Notes under the pieces: generated by a model
What the model was told of the DNA's origin: nothing
What the model saw: only the letters and a program-made list of their open reading frames with translations
The model's database searches: none
Program-made: the position numbers and the translations under genes
Part shown: positions 40,949-49,730 of the stretch, piece after piece
Numbering within the stretch: the stretch's first letter is position 1
Layout: every line of letters begins with the position of its first letter
Source of the DNA: Acidobacteriota bacterium
GTDB taxonomy: Bacteria > Acidobacteriota > Thermoanaerobaculia > Multivoradales > JBCCEF01
Reading direction: 5' to 3'
Assembly: GCA_039030395.1 (NCBI GenBank)
Contig: JBCCEF010000001.1
Coordinates: forward strand, 118,258 to 182,257
DNA: 64,000 bases

Positions 40949-43147
40949 CTAACGCACCGGAAAACCCCGATCGCGCATCAGCGCCTCGATGCGGGCATCC
41001 CGGCCGCGGAATTGGCGGTAGGCGTCCGCCGGATCGATGGCATTGCGGACGGCGAACAGGTATTCGACGAGCTTCTCCGCCACTCCGGCATCGTAGAAGC
41101 CGCCGGGCGCCTCCTTGAAGGCCTCCGCCGCGTCGGAGGTGAGGACGTCAGCCCACATGTAGCCGTAGTAGCCGGCGGAGTAGCCCTCGCCGGAGAAGAT
41201 GTGCCCGAAGTGCGGCGAGCGGTGCCGCATGACGATCTCCGCCGGCATGTTCAAGCGCTCCAGGGTGGCGCGCTCGAAGGCGTCCGCGTCGATCCCCGCG
41301 GGATCCGTCGTGTGGTACGCCAAATCGACCAGCGCCGAGGCCAGGTACTCGGTGGTCTGGAAGCCCTGGTTGAAGGTCGCCGCCTTCTTGACCTTGGCCA
41401 CCAACTGGTCGGGGATCGGCTCTCCGGTCTGGTAGTGGACCAGGTAGTTCTCGATCACCGGGTCCGTCAACAGCCAGCGTTCCAAGAGCTGGGACTGGAA
41501 TTCCGTGTAGTCCCGCACGCCGCTGTTCAAGGTGGGATAGGCCACCGTCGAGGACAATGAGTGGAGAGCGTGTCCGAACTCGTGGAAGTAGGTCTCGGCG
41601 TCGGACCAGGACAGCAGCACCGGCTCCCCCGGAGCGCCCTGGATGAAGTTCGAGTTGTTGGAGGAGAGCACCGTCTTCTCGCCGTTGAAGGTCTCGTGGC
41701 CGCGGTAGCTCGAGGCCCAGGCGCCGGAGCGCTTGCCCTGGCGGGCAAAGGGATCGAGGTACCAGAGGCCGATCAGTTCGCCGGAATCGCGGTCGCTGAC
41801 CACCCACACCTTGACGTCCGGATGGAACACCGGCACTTGCCCTTCGGGGCCAGCGTTCTCCGGTACGGGCGTAAAGTCGAAGCCGAAGAGTTCACCGGCG
41901 ACGAAGAACATGGCGTCGCGCAGCTTGTCGAGCTGCAAGTACTGCTTGACCTCGTCGGAATCCAGGTCGTAGCGCTCCTGGCGCACCTTTTCGGCGTAGA
42001 AGCGGTAGTCCCACGGCTCGATGGTGATGCCGGCGCCCTCGCGGTCGGCGATCTGCTGCATCGCGGCGACCTCTTCTTCGACCCGCGCCAAGGCCGCCGG
42101 CCACACCGCTTCAAGAAGCTCCATCGCCCGCTCCGGCGTTTTCGCCATGCGGTCTTCGAGGCGCCACTGGGCGTAGTTGTCGTAGCCCAGGAGTTCCACC
42201 CGCTCGTCCCGCAGGCGCAGGATGTCGGCGATCAGCCGGTTGTTGTCGTTCTCGTCACCGTTGTCGCCGCGGCTGTAGTAGGTGCGCCAGACCTTCTCCC
42301 GCAGATCCCTCTCGGTGGAATAGGTGAGGAACGGATCCATCGACGAACGAGTGTTCAGAATGGCGTAGCGCCCTTCCTCGCCGCGCTCCCTCGCCGCCGC
42401 CGCGGCCGCCGCTACGAAGGACTCTGACAATCCGCCAAGCTGGCTTTCATCGAGGTAGAGGACGTATTTCTCTTCATCTCCCAGGACGTGGTCGGCGAAG
42501 GCCGTGTGCAGTTTCGACAGCTCCAGTTGGATTTCCGCGAAGCGCTCCTTGGCGGCACCTTCGAGGGTCGCGCCGTTGCGCGCGAAGCGGTTGTAGGTCA
42601 ACTCCACCACGCGCTGCTGATCCGGCCGCAGTTCGGCCATCGCCTCGCCCTCGTACACCGCCTCGACGCGCTGGAAGAGGGCTTCGTTTTGGATGATCTT
42701 GGTGCGGTGCTCGGAGAACTTCGGCGCCAGCCGGCTAGCGACCTGGCGGAACTCCGGCGACGACAGGTTCGAACGCCAGACTCCGAAGTAGGTGCCCACC
42801 CGACCGAGGCTGTCGCCGGTTTGTTCGAGGGCGACGATGGTGTTCTCGAAGGTCGGAGGCTCAGGACTCGACGCAATGGCGTCGATCTCCGCCAGGTTTT
42901 CGGCCATCGCCACCTCGATGGCCGGCTCGAAGTCCGCGATCTCCACCCGATCGAAGGCCGGCACGCCGCCGTAGGGTCCGCTCCACTCCTGGAGCAGCGG
43001 ATTCTTCGCCGCCACCGTCTCGTTCGCATTTCCGTCCACACCGTCCTCCATCCCCAGGTCCGCCTGCCGTAGCCCCGAGCAACCGGCGGTCCACAAGAGC
43101 AGGAGAGCAAGGGCGGCCATTGATTTGTTCAGTCGCATGATCGTCAT
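40949..43147 (-). CDS. M3 family zinc metallopeptidase, lipoprotein (Dcp/oligopeptidase-like)
   Basis: 732 aa. Lipobox LLLLWTAGCSG shows it is exported and lipidated; the remaining sequence is the all-helical M3 fold. The zinc motif is YFHEFGHALHSL (near residue 520), with the downstream ligand in RDYTEFQSQLLERW, and the family motif SGEGYSAGYYGYMWADV near the C-terminus. M3 lipoproteins of this type act as peptidyl-dipeptidases on short peptides. Two starts are possible (43147 or 43138). Confidence 0.9.
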   Translation of the reverse strand: MTIMRLNKSMAALALLLLWTAGCSGLRQADLGMEDGVDGNANETVAAKNPLLQEWSGPYGGVPAFDRVEIADFEPAIEVAMAENLAEIDAIASSPEPPTFENTIVALEQTGDSLGRVGTYFGVWRSNLSSPEFRQVASRLAPKFSEHRTKIIQNEALFQRVEAVYEGEAMAELRPDQQRVVELTYNRFARNGATLEGAAKERFAEIQLELSKLHTAFADHVLGDEEKYVLYLDESQLGGLSESFVAAAAAAARERGEEGRYAILNTRSSMDPFLTYSTERDLREKVWRTYYSRGDNGDENDNNRLIADILRLRDERVELLGYDNYAQWRLEDRMAKTPERAMELLEAVWPAALARVEEEVAAMQQIADREGAGITIEPWDYRFYAEKVRQERYDLDSDEVKQYLQLDKLRDAMFFVAGELFGFDFTPVPENAGPEGQVPVFHPDVKVWVVSDRDSGELIGLWYLDPFARQGKRSGAWASSYRGHETFNGEKTVLSSNNSNFIQGAPGEPVLLSWSDAETYFHEFGHALHSLSSTVAYPTLNSGVRDYTEFQSQLLERWLLTDPVIENYLVHYQTGEPIPDQLVAKVKKAATFNQGFQTTEYLASALVDLAYHTTDPAGIDADAFERATLERLNMPAEIVMRHRSPHFGHIFSGEGYSAGYYGYMWADVLTSDAAEAFKEAPGGFYDAGVAEKLVEYLFAVRNAIDPADAYRQFRGRDARIEALMRDRGFPVR

Positions 43148-43293
43148 CCCCGTAGCGTGATTCGTTCAGGCCAGGGCGGATCGGCTGGGCGCCACCTCCG
43201 CCTCTGCCATCGCCAGGTAGTGAAACGCAGTCCGTCGGCAAAAGTTCTTCTACCACAGGCCGCAGCGAGTCGCCGGAGCCACTGCACGGGCCG

Positions 43294-45678
43294 TTACTGG
43301 ACCAACCCGCCGATCGACTCCAGGAACGGCACGATGGCTTCTCGAAAGTCCGCCAGGTCCTCGGCCGTCAGGGTGCGGTCCTCGGCGCGCAGGGAGTAGC
43401 GGAAGGTGTAGTTGGCGGTGTCGCCTCCCGGCGGTTCGTAGACGCCGCGGAAGTCTCGGCCTTCGATCAGCGGGTGCGCGAAGCGGTCGAGTTCGGCGGC
43501 CAGCGCGCCGTAGCCCCGGCGGCGCGGCCAGATCACCGTGAAGTCCTGCCAGGAGCCTGGATGTACCGGCGACTCACGGTAGCTGCGTGGCGGGAACACT
43601 CGCCCGGCCAGGCGGTCCGGATCGAGCTGGAACCAGACTGCGTGGCCACCGTCGAGGACCACCTTGCGGATCGCCGGTGCGAGGACCCCGAGGCGGCCGA
43701 CTTCCTCTTCTCCCAGATGGACGCTCAGGCAGTAGCCGGCGACGGCCCAGGAATCGAGGTCTTGGTCTTCTACCCGGTAGGTGAACGCCGGCAACCCGGC
43801 CAACCGAGCGAGATCGTCCACCGCCGCGCGCAGCGAGCGCAGGTGTTCGTCGACCTTCACCGCACCGCTTTGCACCACGCTCACCCCGGCGAGGCGGTTC
43901 TTCTCGGCGCTTCGGCCCGCTTCGTCGAGACGGAACACCCTGCCCAGCTCAAAGATCCGGAAGTCCTCGCGCATACGGCGATTCCTGGAGACGAACTCGA
44001 ACAGGTTGGGGAGCAGGGCATCGCGCATCCGCGCCTTGCCCTCGCTCGGTGGGTTGCGCAGCACCAGCGGGCGCTCCGGCCGATAGCCGAGGCGCTCGAT
44101 CCAGGCGTCATCGAACCAGGCGTAGCTGTGGCACTCGAAGAATCCGTGCACCTGGGTCAGCACCCGCCGCTGGCGGTGGTGCCCGCGCACCCTCTCGTTC
44201 AAGTCCACCGGCTCGAGGGGCGCGATGGGGAGCTGCGGTGGAATGTGGTCGTAGCCGTAGAGGCGCATCACTTCCTCGGAGATGTCTTCGGGAAGGGCGA
44301 TGTCCGTCTCCCCCCGGAAGGCCGGAATCTCGATGTCGAGGCCGCCTTCGGGCCGGATCTCACAGCCGAAGCCGATGCCCTGGAGAATCGCCGCGGCGCG
44401 CCGGTCGGTGATCTCGGTGCCGGCGCGGCGGGTGAGGTAGCCGCCGGCAATGGACAGCGGCCGCGGCTGATCCCGCAAATCCCCGGCGATGACGTGGCGG
44501 GACTTCGCCACCGGCTCCGCGCCGCCTTCCTGGGCCAGCCGGAAGAAGCGCTCGGCAGCGATGCGGGCAGTCAACGGCGGCAGTTTCTTCTCGAAGCGCA
44601 GGCTAGCGTCGGTCCTGAGGCCTAGCCGGGAGGCGGTGCGCCGTACCCGGGTGGCGTCGAAGTTGGCACTCTCCAGGAGCACCCGCGAGGTGTCGTCCTG
44701 GATCTCGCTGCCGGCACCGCCCATGATGCCGGCGATCGCCACCGGCCGGTCGCCGCTCCAGATCAACAGGTCTTCCGGCGCGAGGGGCCAGTCCTTGCCG
44801 TCGAGAGTGCGGAAGGGATAGACCTTTGCGGAGCGCGCCACCCGAATTCCCGCCGCGACGTGGGCGGCGTCGAAGGCGTGGGTCGGCTGGCCGAGCTCGA
44901 ACTGGATGTAGTTCGACAGGTCGACCAGCAGGTTCTTGCTCGCCGTGCCGAGGGCCGACAGCCGGCGCTGCACCTTGAGCGGTGACGGCGGATTGGAGGC
45001 CACATCGAAGGCAAAGGCGGTGTACACCGCGCACTCGGCGTGATCCTCCACTTCGACGGGCACCGCCGGCAGGTCCGCATAGTCGGCAAGATCCGCCACC
45101 GGGTAGGTCTGCAGCGGACGCTCGAAGATGGCGCTGAGCTCGCGCGCGAAACCGTAGTGACCCCATAGGTCCGGCCGATGGGTGAGGCTTTTGTTGTCGA
45201 TCTCGACCAACAGATCGCGCGCCGGGCAATGGGCTTCGAGACCTTCCCCCACGGCTACCTCGGCGGACAGCTCGAGGAGCTTTTCGTGGGCGGTGCCGAG
45301 GCCCAGCTCACCGGCCGAGCAGAGCACGCCCTCGCTGGCGATGCCGTGCAGGGTCGATGGCGCCACCTCGCTGCCGTCCGCCAACCTGCAGCCCGGGCCG
45401 GCGAAGGCCACCCGCAGCCCCGGCCGCACGTTCGGCGCGCCGCACACGGTCTCCGCTTCACGCTCACCCAAGTTCACCTTCACCCGCGCGAGATGCGGCT
45501 CCCCGACCACCGCCTCACAGGTCAACACCTCCGCCGCCACCACTCCCGCGACGGCACGTTCCACCGCTTCCACGCCCTCCACCTCGGCGGTGCGCAGACT
45601 GAGCTCCTCGGCGACGGTGGACGGCTCCAGGTCCGCGAGATCGACGAATTCCGACAACCAATCCAATGAGAGTTTCAA
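43294..45678 (-). CDS. pheT: Phenylalanyl-tRNA synthetase beta subunit
   Basis: 794 aa from TTG at 45678 (LSLDWLSEFVDLADLE); GAGG lies 8 nt upstream and the protein then has the canonical start. Order: EMAP-like tRNA-binding domain (VVAAEVLTCEAVVGEPHLARVKV), B3/B4 editing domain, B5 domain, catalytic-like core (YGYDHIPPQLP, FFECHSYAWF) and the C-terminal FDX-ACB anticodon-recognition domain (YRESPVHPGSWQDFTVIW). Together with PheS it charges tRNA-Phe as an alpha2-beta2 enzyme. It starts 35 nt after the pheS stop, in the same operon. Confidence 0.95.
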   Translation of the reverse strand: MKLSLDWLSEFVDLADLEPSTVAEELSLRTAEVEGVEAVERAVAGVVAAEVLTCEAVVGEPHLARVKVNLGEREAETVCGAPNVRPGLRVAFAGPGCRLADGSEVAPSTLHGIASEGVLCSAGELGLGTAHEKLLELSAEVAVGEGLEAHCPARDLLVEIDNKSLTHRPDLWGHYGFARELSAIFERPLQTYPVADLADYADLPAVPVEVEDHAECAVYTAFAFDVASNPPSPLKVQRRLSALGTASKNLLVDLSNYIQFELGQPTHAFDAAHVAAGIRVARSAKVYPFRTLDGKDWPLAPEDLLIWSGDRPVAIAGIMGGAGSEIQDDTSRVLLESANFDATRVRRTASRLGLRTDASLRFEKKLPPLTARIAAERFFRLAQEGGAEPVAKSRHVIAGDLRDQPRPLSIAGGYLTRRAGTEITDRRAAAILQGIGFGCEIRPEGGLDIEIPAFRGETDIALPEDISEEVMRLYGYDHIPPQLPIAPLEPVDLNERVRGHHRQRRVLTQVHGFFECHSYAWFDDAWIERLGYRPERPLVLRNPPSEGKARMRDALLPNLFEFVSRNRRMREDFRIFELGRVFRLDEAGRSAEKNRLAGVSVVQSGAVKVDEHLRSLRAAVDDLARLAGLPAFTYRVEDQDLDSWAVAGYCLSVHLGEEEVGRLGVLAPAIRKVVLDGGHAVWFQLDPDRLAGRVFPPRSYRESPVHPGSWQDFTVIWPRRRGYGALAAELDRFAHPLIEGRDFRGVYEPPGGDTANYTFRYSLRAEDRTLTAEDLADFREAIVPFLESIGGLVQ

Positions 45679-45712
45679 CGGAGTATCCTCGACAGGGTGT
45701 TGTTCGGGGGAA

Positions 45713-46717
45713 TCAGAAGGTGGCGACGAACTGCTCGTTGAAACGCAGGTCGCCCTTGTTGAACAGGCGGACGTCGGGAATGCCGAACTTGAGCATGGCG
45801 AGGCGCGAAAGGCCCAACCCAAAGGCGAAGCCGGAATACTCCTCCGGATCCACGCCGCCTTCGCGCAACACCGCCGGATGGATCATGCCGCAGGGCATCA
45901 ACTCGATCCAGCGCAGGTTGTCGCCCACCACCGAACTCCTGAAGTCCAGCTCGAAGCCCGGTTCGACAAAGGGGAAGTAACCCGGCCGCAGGCGCACATC
46001 GATCTCCGACTGAAACACCGCCATCAACAGGTGTTTCATCACCGCAATCAAGTTGGCGACGGACACCTCCCGATCGATGTACATGCCTTCGAGCTGGAAG
46101 AAGGTGTTTTCGTGGGTGGCGTCCGTTGCCTCGGCGCGGTAGCAACGGCCCGGAAAGATCGCCCTCAAGGGCACCCCGAGCTCGCGCATGGCGCGGTTCT
46201 GCATTGACGAGGTGTGGGTGCGCAGAACGTCGCCGTTCTCGAGCCAGAAGGTGTCCTGCATCTCCCGCGCCGGATGGTCGCCGGGGATGTTGACGGCGTC
46301 GAAGTTGTCGTACTCGGACACCGCCTCGTCGCCCTGGAAGACTCGAAAGCCCATCGAGTGGAAGATGTCCTCCACCTGGATCTGGGTGGCGATCAGCGGA
46401 TGGATGGTGCCCGGCGGACGCGCCACCGGCGGTAGGGTGACGTCGAAAGCCGGCAAGTCCTTCGTGGCGGCGCCGGCGCCGAGGGTCTCCTTCAACCCGG
46501 CGATCGCTTCCTCGATGCGGGTCTTGACCCGGTTGAAGGTCTGCCCGACCTCCTTTCGCTCCTCCGGCGCCAAGCTGCGGAAGTCCACCTGATCGCGCGC
46601 CGCCGCCAGCGCACCGCCGCGGCCCAGATACCGAATGCGTAGAGCTTCCAGCGCTTCGGCCGAATCCACCGCCTGAAGGTCCGCTTCGAAGTGCGAGTCG
46701 ATCTCGGAAAGTTGCAT
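45713..46717 (-). CDS. pheS: Phenylalanyl-tRNA synthetase alpha subunit
   Basis: 334 aa from ATG at 46717. N-terminal coiled-coil (LSEIDSHFEADLQAVDSAEALE) that grips the tRNA, then the class II catalytic core with motif 2 (FPGRCYRAEATDATHENTF) and motif 3 (FAFGLGLSRLAMLKFGIPDV). RTHTSSMQNRAM and the aminoacid pocket GMIHPAVL are also conserved. The alpha subunit binds phenylalanine and ATP. First gene of pheST; the 239-bp gap before the divergent efflux operon contains a short palindrome (46758-46778: CCCGTG, CACGGG) that could belong to a leader. Confidence 0.96.
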   Translation of the reverse strand: MQLSEIDSHFEADLQAVDSAEALEALRIRYLGRGGALAAARDQVDFRSLAPEERKEVGQTFNRVKTRIEEAIAGLKETLGAGAATKDLPAFDVTLPPVARPPGTIHPLIATQIQVEDIFHSMGFRVFQGDEAVSEYDNFDAVNIPGDHPAREMQDTFWLENGDVLRTHTSSMQNRAMRELGVPLRAIFPGRCYRAEATDATHENTFFQLEGMYIDREVSVANLIAVMKHLLMAVFQSEIDVRLRPGYFPFVEPGFELDFRSSVVGDNLRWIELMPCGMIHPAVLREGGVDPEEYSGFAFGLGLSRLAMLKFGIPDVRLFNKGDLRFNEQFVATF

Positions 46718-46956
46718 GGGGTGGTCCTTTTTCGGGCGACCTCGAACGAAATGGCGGCCCGTGCGTACAGTACACGGGCGCCGGCCGAGGGCGCAGTATA
46801 GCGCCGCTGACAGCCTCGACTCCTCGTCGCGATCTTCGGCGGCGGATTGCCTTGGCAAAAACCCCATCTGTCTCCCGGGGACGGTATATTCGCGCCTGCT
46901 ACATGTTCTTCCGCTCGCGATGGAATTGGCGAGCTGGATTTCGAGGGGAAGTCTCG

Positions 46957-48486
46957 ATGTCGTCACCTGCCCAGCACCTACCGCTCGCGCCCGGCCGCGC
47001 CCTTGGACCTCTTGCCGCCGCTCTGCTCGTGGCGGCGCTCGCCAGCGGTTGTGTCACCGTCGGCCCGGACTATGCTCCACCGGAGACGCCGCAAGCGCCG
47101 CGCTGGAGCGTTCCCGCGGACGGGCCGCTGGCCGCCGGGCCGGTGGCCGATGGGGTGCTGGTGACCTGGTGGCAGGCCCTCGACGACCCGGTGCTCAGCG
47201 ACCTGATCGAACGCGCCCTCGCCGACAGTCCCGACCTGGCCGCCGCCCGCGCCCGTCTCGACCGCGTCCGGGCGCTGTTGCGGAGCACCGAGACGGATCG
47301 CCTGCCGACGGTCGACGCCAGCGGCAGCGTGATCTCCGCCGAGTCGAGCGCTCAGACCTCCGCTCCCGGCCAGGCCGGCACCGGCAACCGGGTAGAGATC
47401 TACCGCGCCGCCCTCGACGCGAGCTGGGAACTCGATCTGTTCGGCCGCGTGCGCCGGTCCGTCGAGGCCGCCGTCGCCGATCTCGAAGGCGCCGCCGCGG
47501 ATCTGGGAGCGGTGCGCGTATCGCTGGTGGCAGAGGTCGCCACCACCTATGTCGATCTACGCACCTTCGAGGCCAGGCTGGCCTTGGCGGAAGACAACCT
47601 CGCCGCCCAGCAAGGGACCTTCGATCTCGCCTCGGAGCGCTTCGACGCCGGCCTGGCCGGTCGTCTCGACGTCGAGCAAGCGCGCTCGAACCTCGCCACC
47701 ACCCGCTCTCAGATTCCGCCGCTGCGCACCGGCCTGGCGGGCGCGAAGAACCGTCTAGCGGTGCTCACCGGAGCGGTTCCCGGGAGCTTCGAAGCGGCGG
47801 CGGCCGAAGAGCGCGCCGGAGCCATCCCGCTGCCGCCGGCGGAGATCGCCATCGGTATTCCGGCGGAGGCGCTGCGGCGGCGGCCGGACGTGCTGGCGGC
47901 GGAGCGCCGGGTGGCCGCCGAGACGGCGCGCATCGGGGTGGCCACGGCGGAACTCTACCCGCGCTTCGCCCTCTCCGGTTCGATCGGCGTCGAGGCGCTC
48001 GACCTCGACGGCCTGTTCGACAGCGGCAGCCCGTTCAGCACCTTCGGGCCGTCGTTCTCTTGGCGGCTCTTTGACCGCCGTGCCGTCCGCGCCGGCATCG
48101 CCGCCCAAACGGCCACCCAGGAAGAGGCCCTGAGCCTGTACCGGTCAACGGTACTGCTCGCCCTGGAAGAGAGCGAAAACGCCCTGGTGTCCTTCGCCCA
48201 GGAGCGCCTGCGGCTCGAGTCCCTGCGCGCCGCCGTGGCGGCCACCGAGAAAACGACGGCGCTGGCCGAAGAGCTGTACCGTTCCGGCCTGCGCGACTTC
48301 CAACAGGTGCTCGACGCCCAACGCTCGCTCCTGGCCCTCGAAGACCAGCGCGCCGAATCAGAAGGCCGCGTCACCCAGAACCTCGTCGCCCTCTACAAGT
48401 CCTTGGGAGGCGGCTGGACGCCCTTGCCGCGTTCCTCCAACCCGGAGGCCCTGCCGGACGCTACCTCGGACGAAGGAAACCGCTGA
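46957..48486 (+). CDS. Outer-membrane factor lipoprotein of RND efflux (NodT/OprM family)
   Basis: 509 aa from ATG at 46957 (AGGGGA upstream). Lipobox LLVAALASGC, then the family start VTVGPDYAPPETPQAP, and the TolC-type tandem repeats of helices (VADLEGAAADLGAVRVSLVA, RFDAGLAGRLDVEQARSNLA, RRRPDVLAAERRVAAETARI, ELYRSGLRDFQQVLDAQRSLL). Trimers form the outer-membrane channel of tripartite pumps. First gene of an OMF-MFP-RND operon; the next start overlaps its stop. Confidence 0.93.
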   Translation: MSSPAQHLPLAPGRALGPLAAALLVAALASGCVTVGPDYAPPETPQAPRWSVPADGPLAAGPVADGVLVTWWQALDDPVLSDLIERALADSPDLAAARARLDRVRALLRSTETDRLPTVDASGSVISAESSAQTSAPGQAGTGNRVEIYRAALDASWELDLFGRVRRSVEAAVADLEGAAADLGAVRVSLVAEVATTYVDLRTFEARLALAEDNLAAQQGTFDLASERFDAGLAGRLDVEQARSNLATTRSQIPPLRTGLAGAKNRLAVLTGAVPGSFEAAAAEERAGAIPLPPAEIAIGIPAEALRRRPDVLAAERRVAAETARIGVATAELYPRFALSGSIGVEALDLDGLFDSGSPFSTFGPSFSWRLFDRRAVRAGIAAQTATQEEALSLYRSTVLLALEESENALVSFAQERLRLESLRAAVAATEKTTALAEELYRSGLRDFQQVLDAQRSLLALEDQRAESEGRVTQNLVALYKSLGGGWTPLPRSSNPEALPDATSDEGNR

Positions 48487-49730
48487 TGAATCCGACGATT
48501 CCAAGATCCCGACTCGAACCCTTCGCCGCCCTGCTGCTCCTCGCCTGGGCGGCGGCCGGCCTCGCCGCCTGTGGCGGCGGATCGGCTGACGGCGGAGGCC
48601 CGCCGGGTGTTGCACCACCGCCACCGTTGGTGCTGGTGACGCCGGTGCGCGAGGGCGCCATCCAGGAGGTCGAGGAAGTGGTCGGCCGCACCGCCGCCGT
48701 CGAGCAGGTGGAGATCGAAGCGCGGGTGGAGGGCGCCCTCGAGCGGCGCTCCTTCGTCGAGGGCGACACCGTGCGGCGCGGCGAGCTGCTGTTCACCATC
48801 GAACGCGCTCCCTACGCCGCCGCCGTTTCCCGAGCGCAGGCGGCGGTGGCCGACGCGGAGGCCGCTCTCGCCAACGCGCAGCAATACCGAGAGCGCCTGG
48901 ACACCGTCTCCGAGGACGCCGTGGCCGGTGCCGAGCGCGATCAGGCGAAGGCCGACGAGCTGGCCGCCGAAGCCACCCTCGCCTCGGCCCGGGCGGACCT
49001 CGAAACGGCCGGCATCGACCTTGGCTACACCCGCATCACCGCCCCGATTTCCGGCACCATCGGCCGCGCCCTGGTCACCGAAGGCAACGTGGTGGGGCCA
49101 GACTCCGGTCCACTGGCGACCATCGTTCAGCTCGATCCCATCCACGTGCTGTTCGCGGTCACCGAGCGCGAGGTACTGTCGCTGCGCCAGGAGGCCTTGG
49201 CCGCCGGTACCGGTGACCCGATCTACGTGCCGCGCCTGAAGCTGGCCAACGGCACGGTGTTCGAACAGCCGGGCGCTATCGACTTCGTCGACAACCAGGT
49301 GAACCCCGCCACCGGCACCCTCATCGTGCGGGCGGTGTTTCCGAATCCCAGCGGCCTGCTGGTGCCGGGGCAGTTCGTGACGGTGATCGCCGAACGGCAG
49401 GATTCCCGGCCGGCCCTGTTCATTCCCCAAACCGCCGTGCAGCAGGCGCAGGACGGCCCTTCGCTGCTGGTGGTCGAGGACGACAGCACCGTCGCCGCCC
49501 GGCCGGTGACCCTGGGCGACCGGGTGGGTGATGAGTGGGAGCTACTCTCGGGTGCCGCGGCCGGTGAACGGGTGATCGTGCAGGGAGCGCAGAAGGTTCA
49601 GCCGGGGATGCCCGTCACCGCCCAGCCGTACTCGGCCCCGGCCGGCGGAGGCAGCCCCGGACCGGCGGAGGCAGCTGGCGATGTTGCCCCGGCGGACGAT
49701 TCCACCCCCGAGAGCACCGAGAGCGAGTAG
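48486..49730 (+). CDS. RND efflux periplasmic adaptor (membrane fusion protein)
   Basis: 414 aa, ATG at 48486 (TGATG overlap). A lipobox (AAAGLAACGGG) anchors it to the inner membrane. Domains in order: barrel-sandwich hybrid half (VEIEARVEGALERRSFVEGD), alpha-helical hairpin (YAAAVSRAQAAVADAEAALA), lipoyl half (LGYTRITAPISGTIGRALVTEG), beta-barrel (FVDNQVNPATGTLIVRAVFP, LLVPGQFVTVI) and membrane-proximal domain. The 40 C-terminal residues are a low-complexity acidic/Pro tail (SAPAGGGSPGPAEAAGDVAP). Bridges pump and outer-membrane channel. Confidence 0.94.
   Translation: MNPTIPRSRLEPFAALLLLAWAAAGLAACGGGSADGGGPPGVAPPPPLVLVTPVREGAIQEVEEVVGRTAAVEQVEIEARVEGALERRSFVEGDTVRRGELLFTIERAPYAAAVSRAQAAVADAEAALANAQQYRERLDTVSEDAVAGAERDQAKADELAAEATLASARADLETAGIDLGYTRITAPISGTIGRALVTEGNVVGPDSGPLATIVQLDPIHVLFAVTEREVLSLRQEALAAGTGDPIYVPRLKLANGTVFEQPGAIDFVDNQVNPATGTLIVRAVFPNPSGLLVPGQFVTVIAERQDSRPALFIPQTAVQQAQDGPSLLVVEDDSTVAARPVTLGDRVGDEWELLSGAAAGERVIVQGAQKVQPGMPVTAQPYSAPAGGGSPGPAEAAGDVAPADDSTPESTESE

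Noticed and set aside
45679-45822. N-terminal extension of pheT
   Set aside because: Ser-rich and unlike PheT; the conserved start (LSLDWLSEFVDL) lies at the TTG at 45678.
46758-46778. Small palindrome upstream of pheS considered as a T-box or Phe leader
   Set aside because: No T-box consensus, no Phe-rich leader peptide and no terminator run could be seen, so only a mention is kept.
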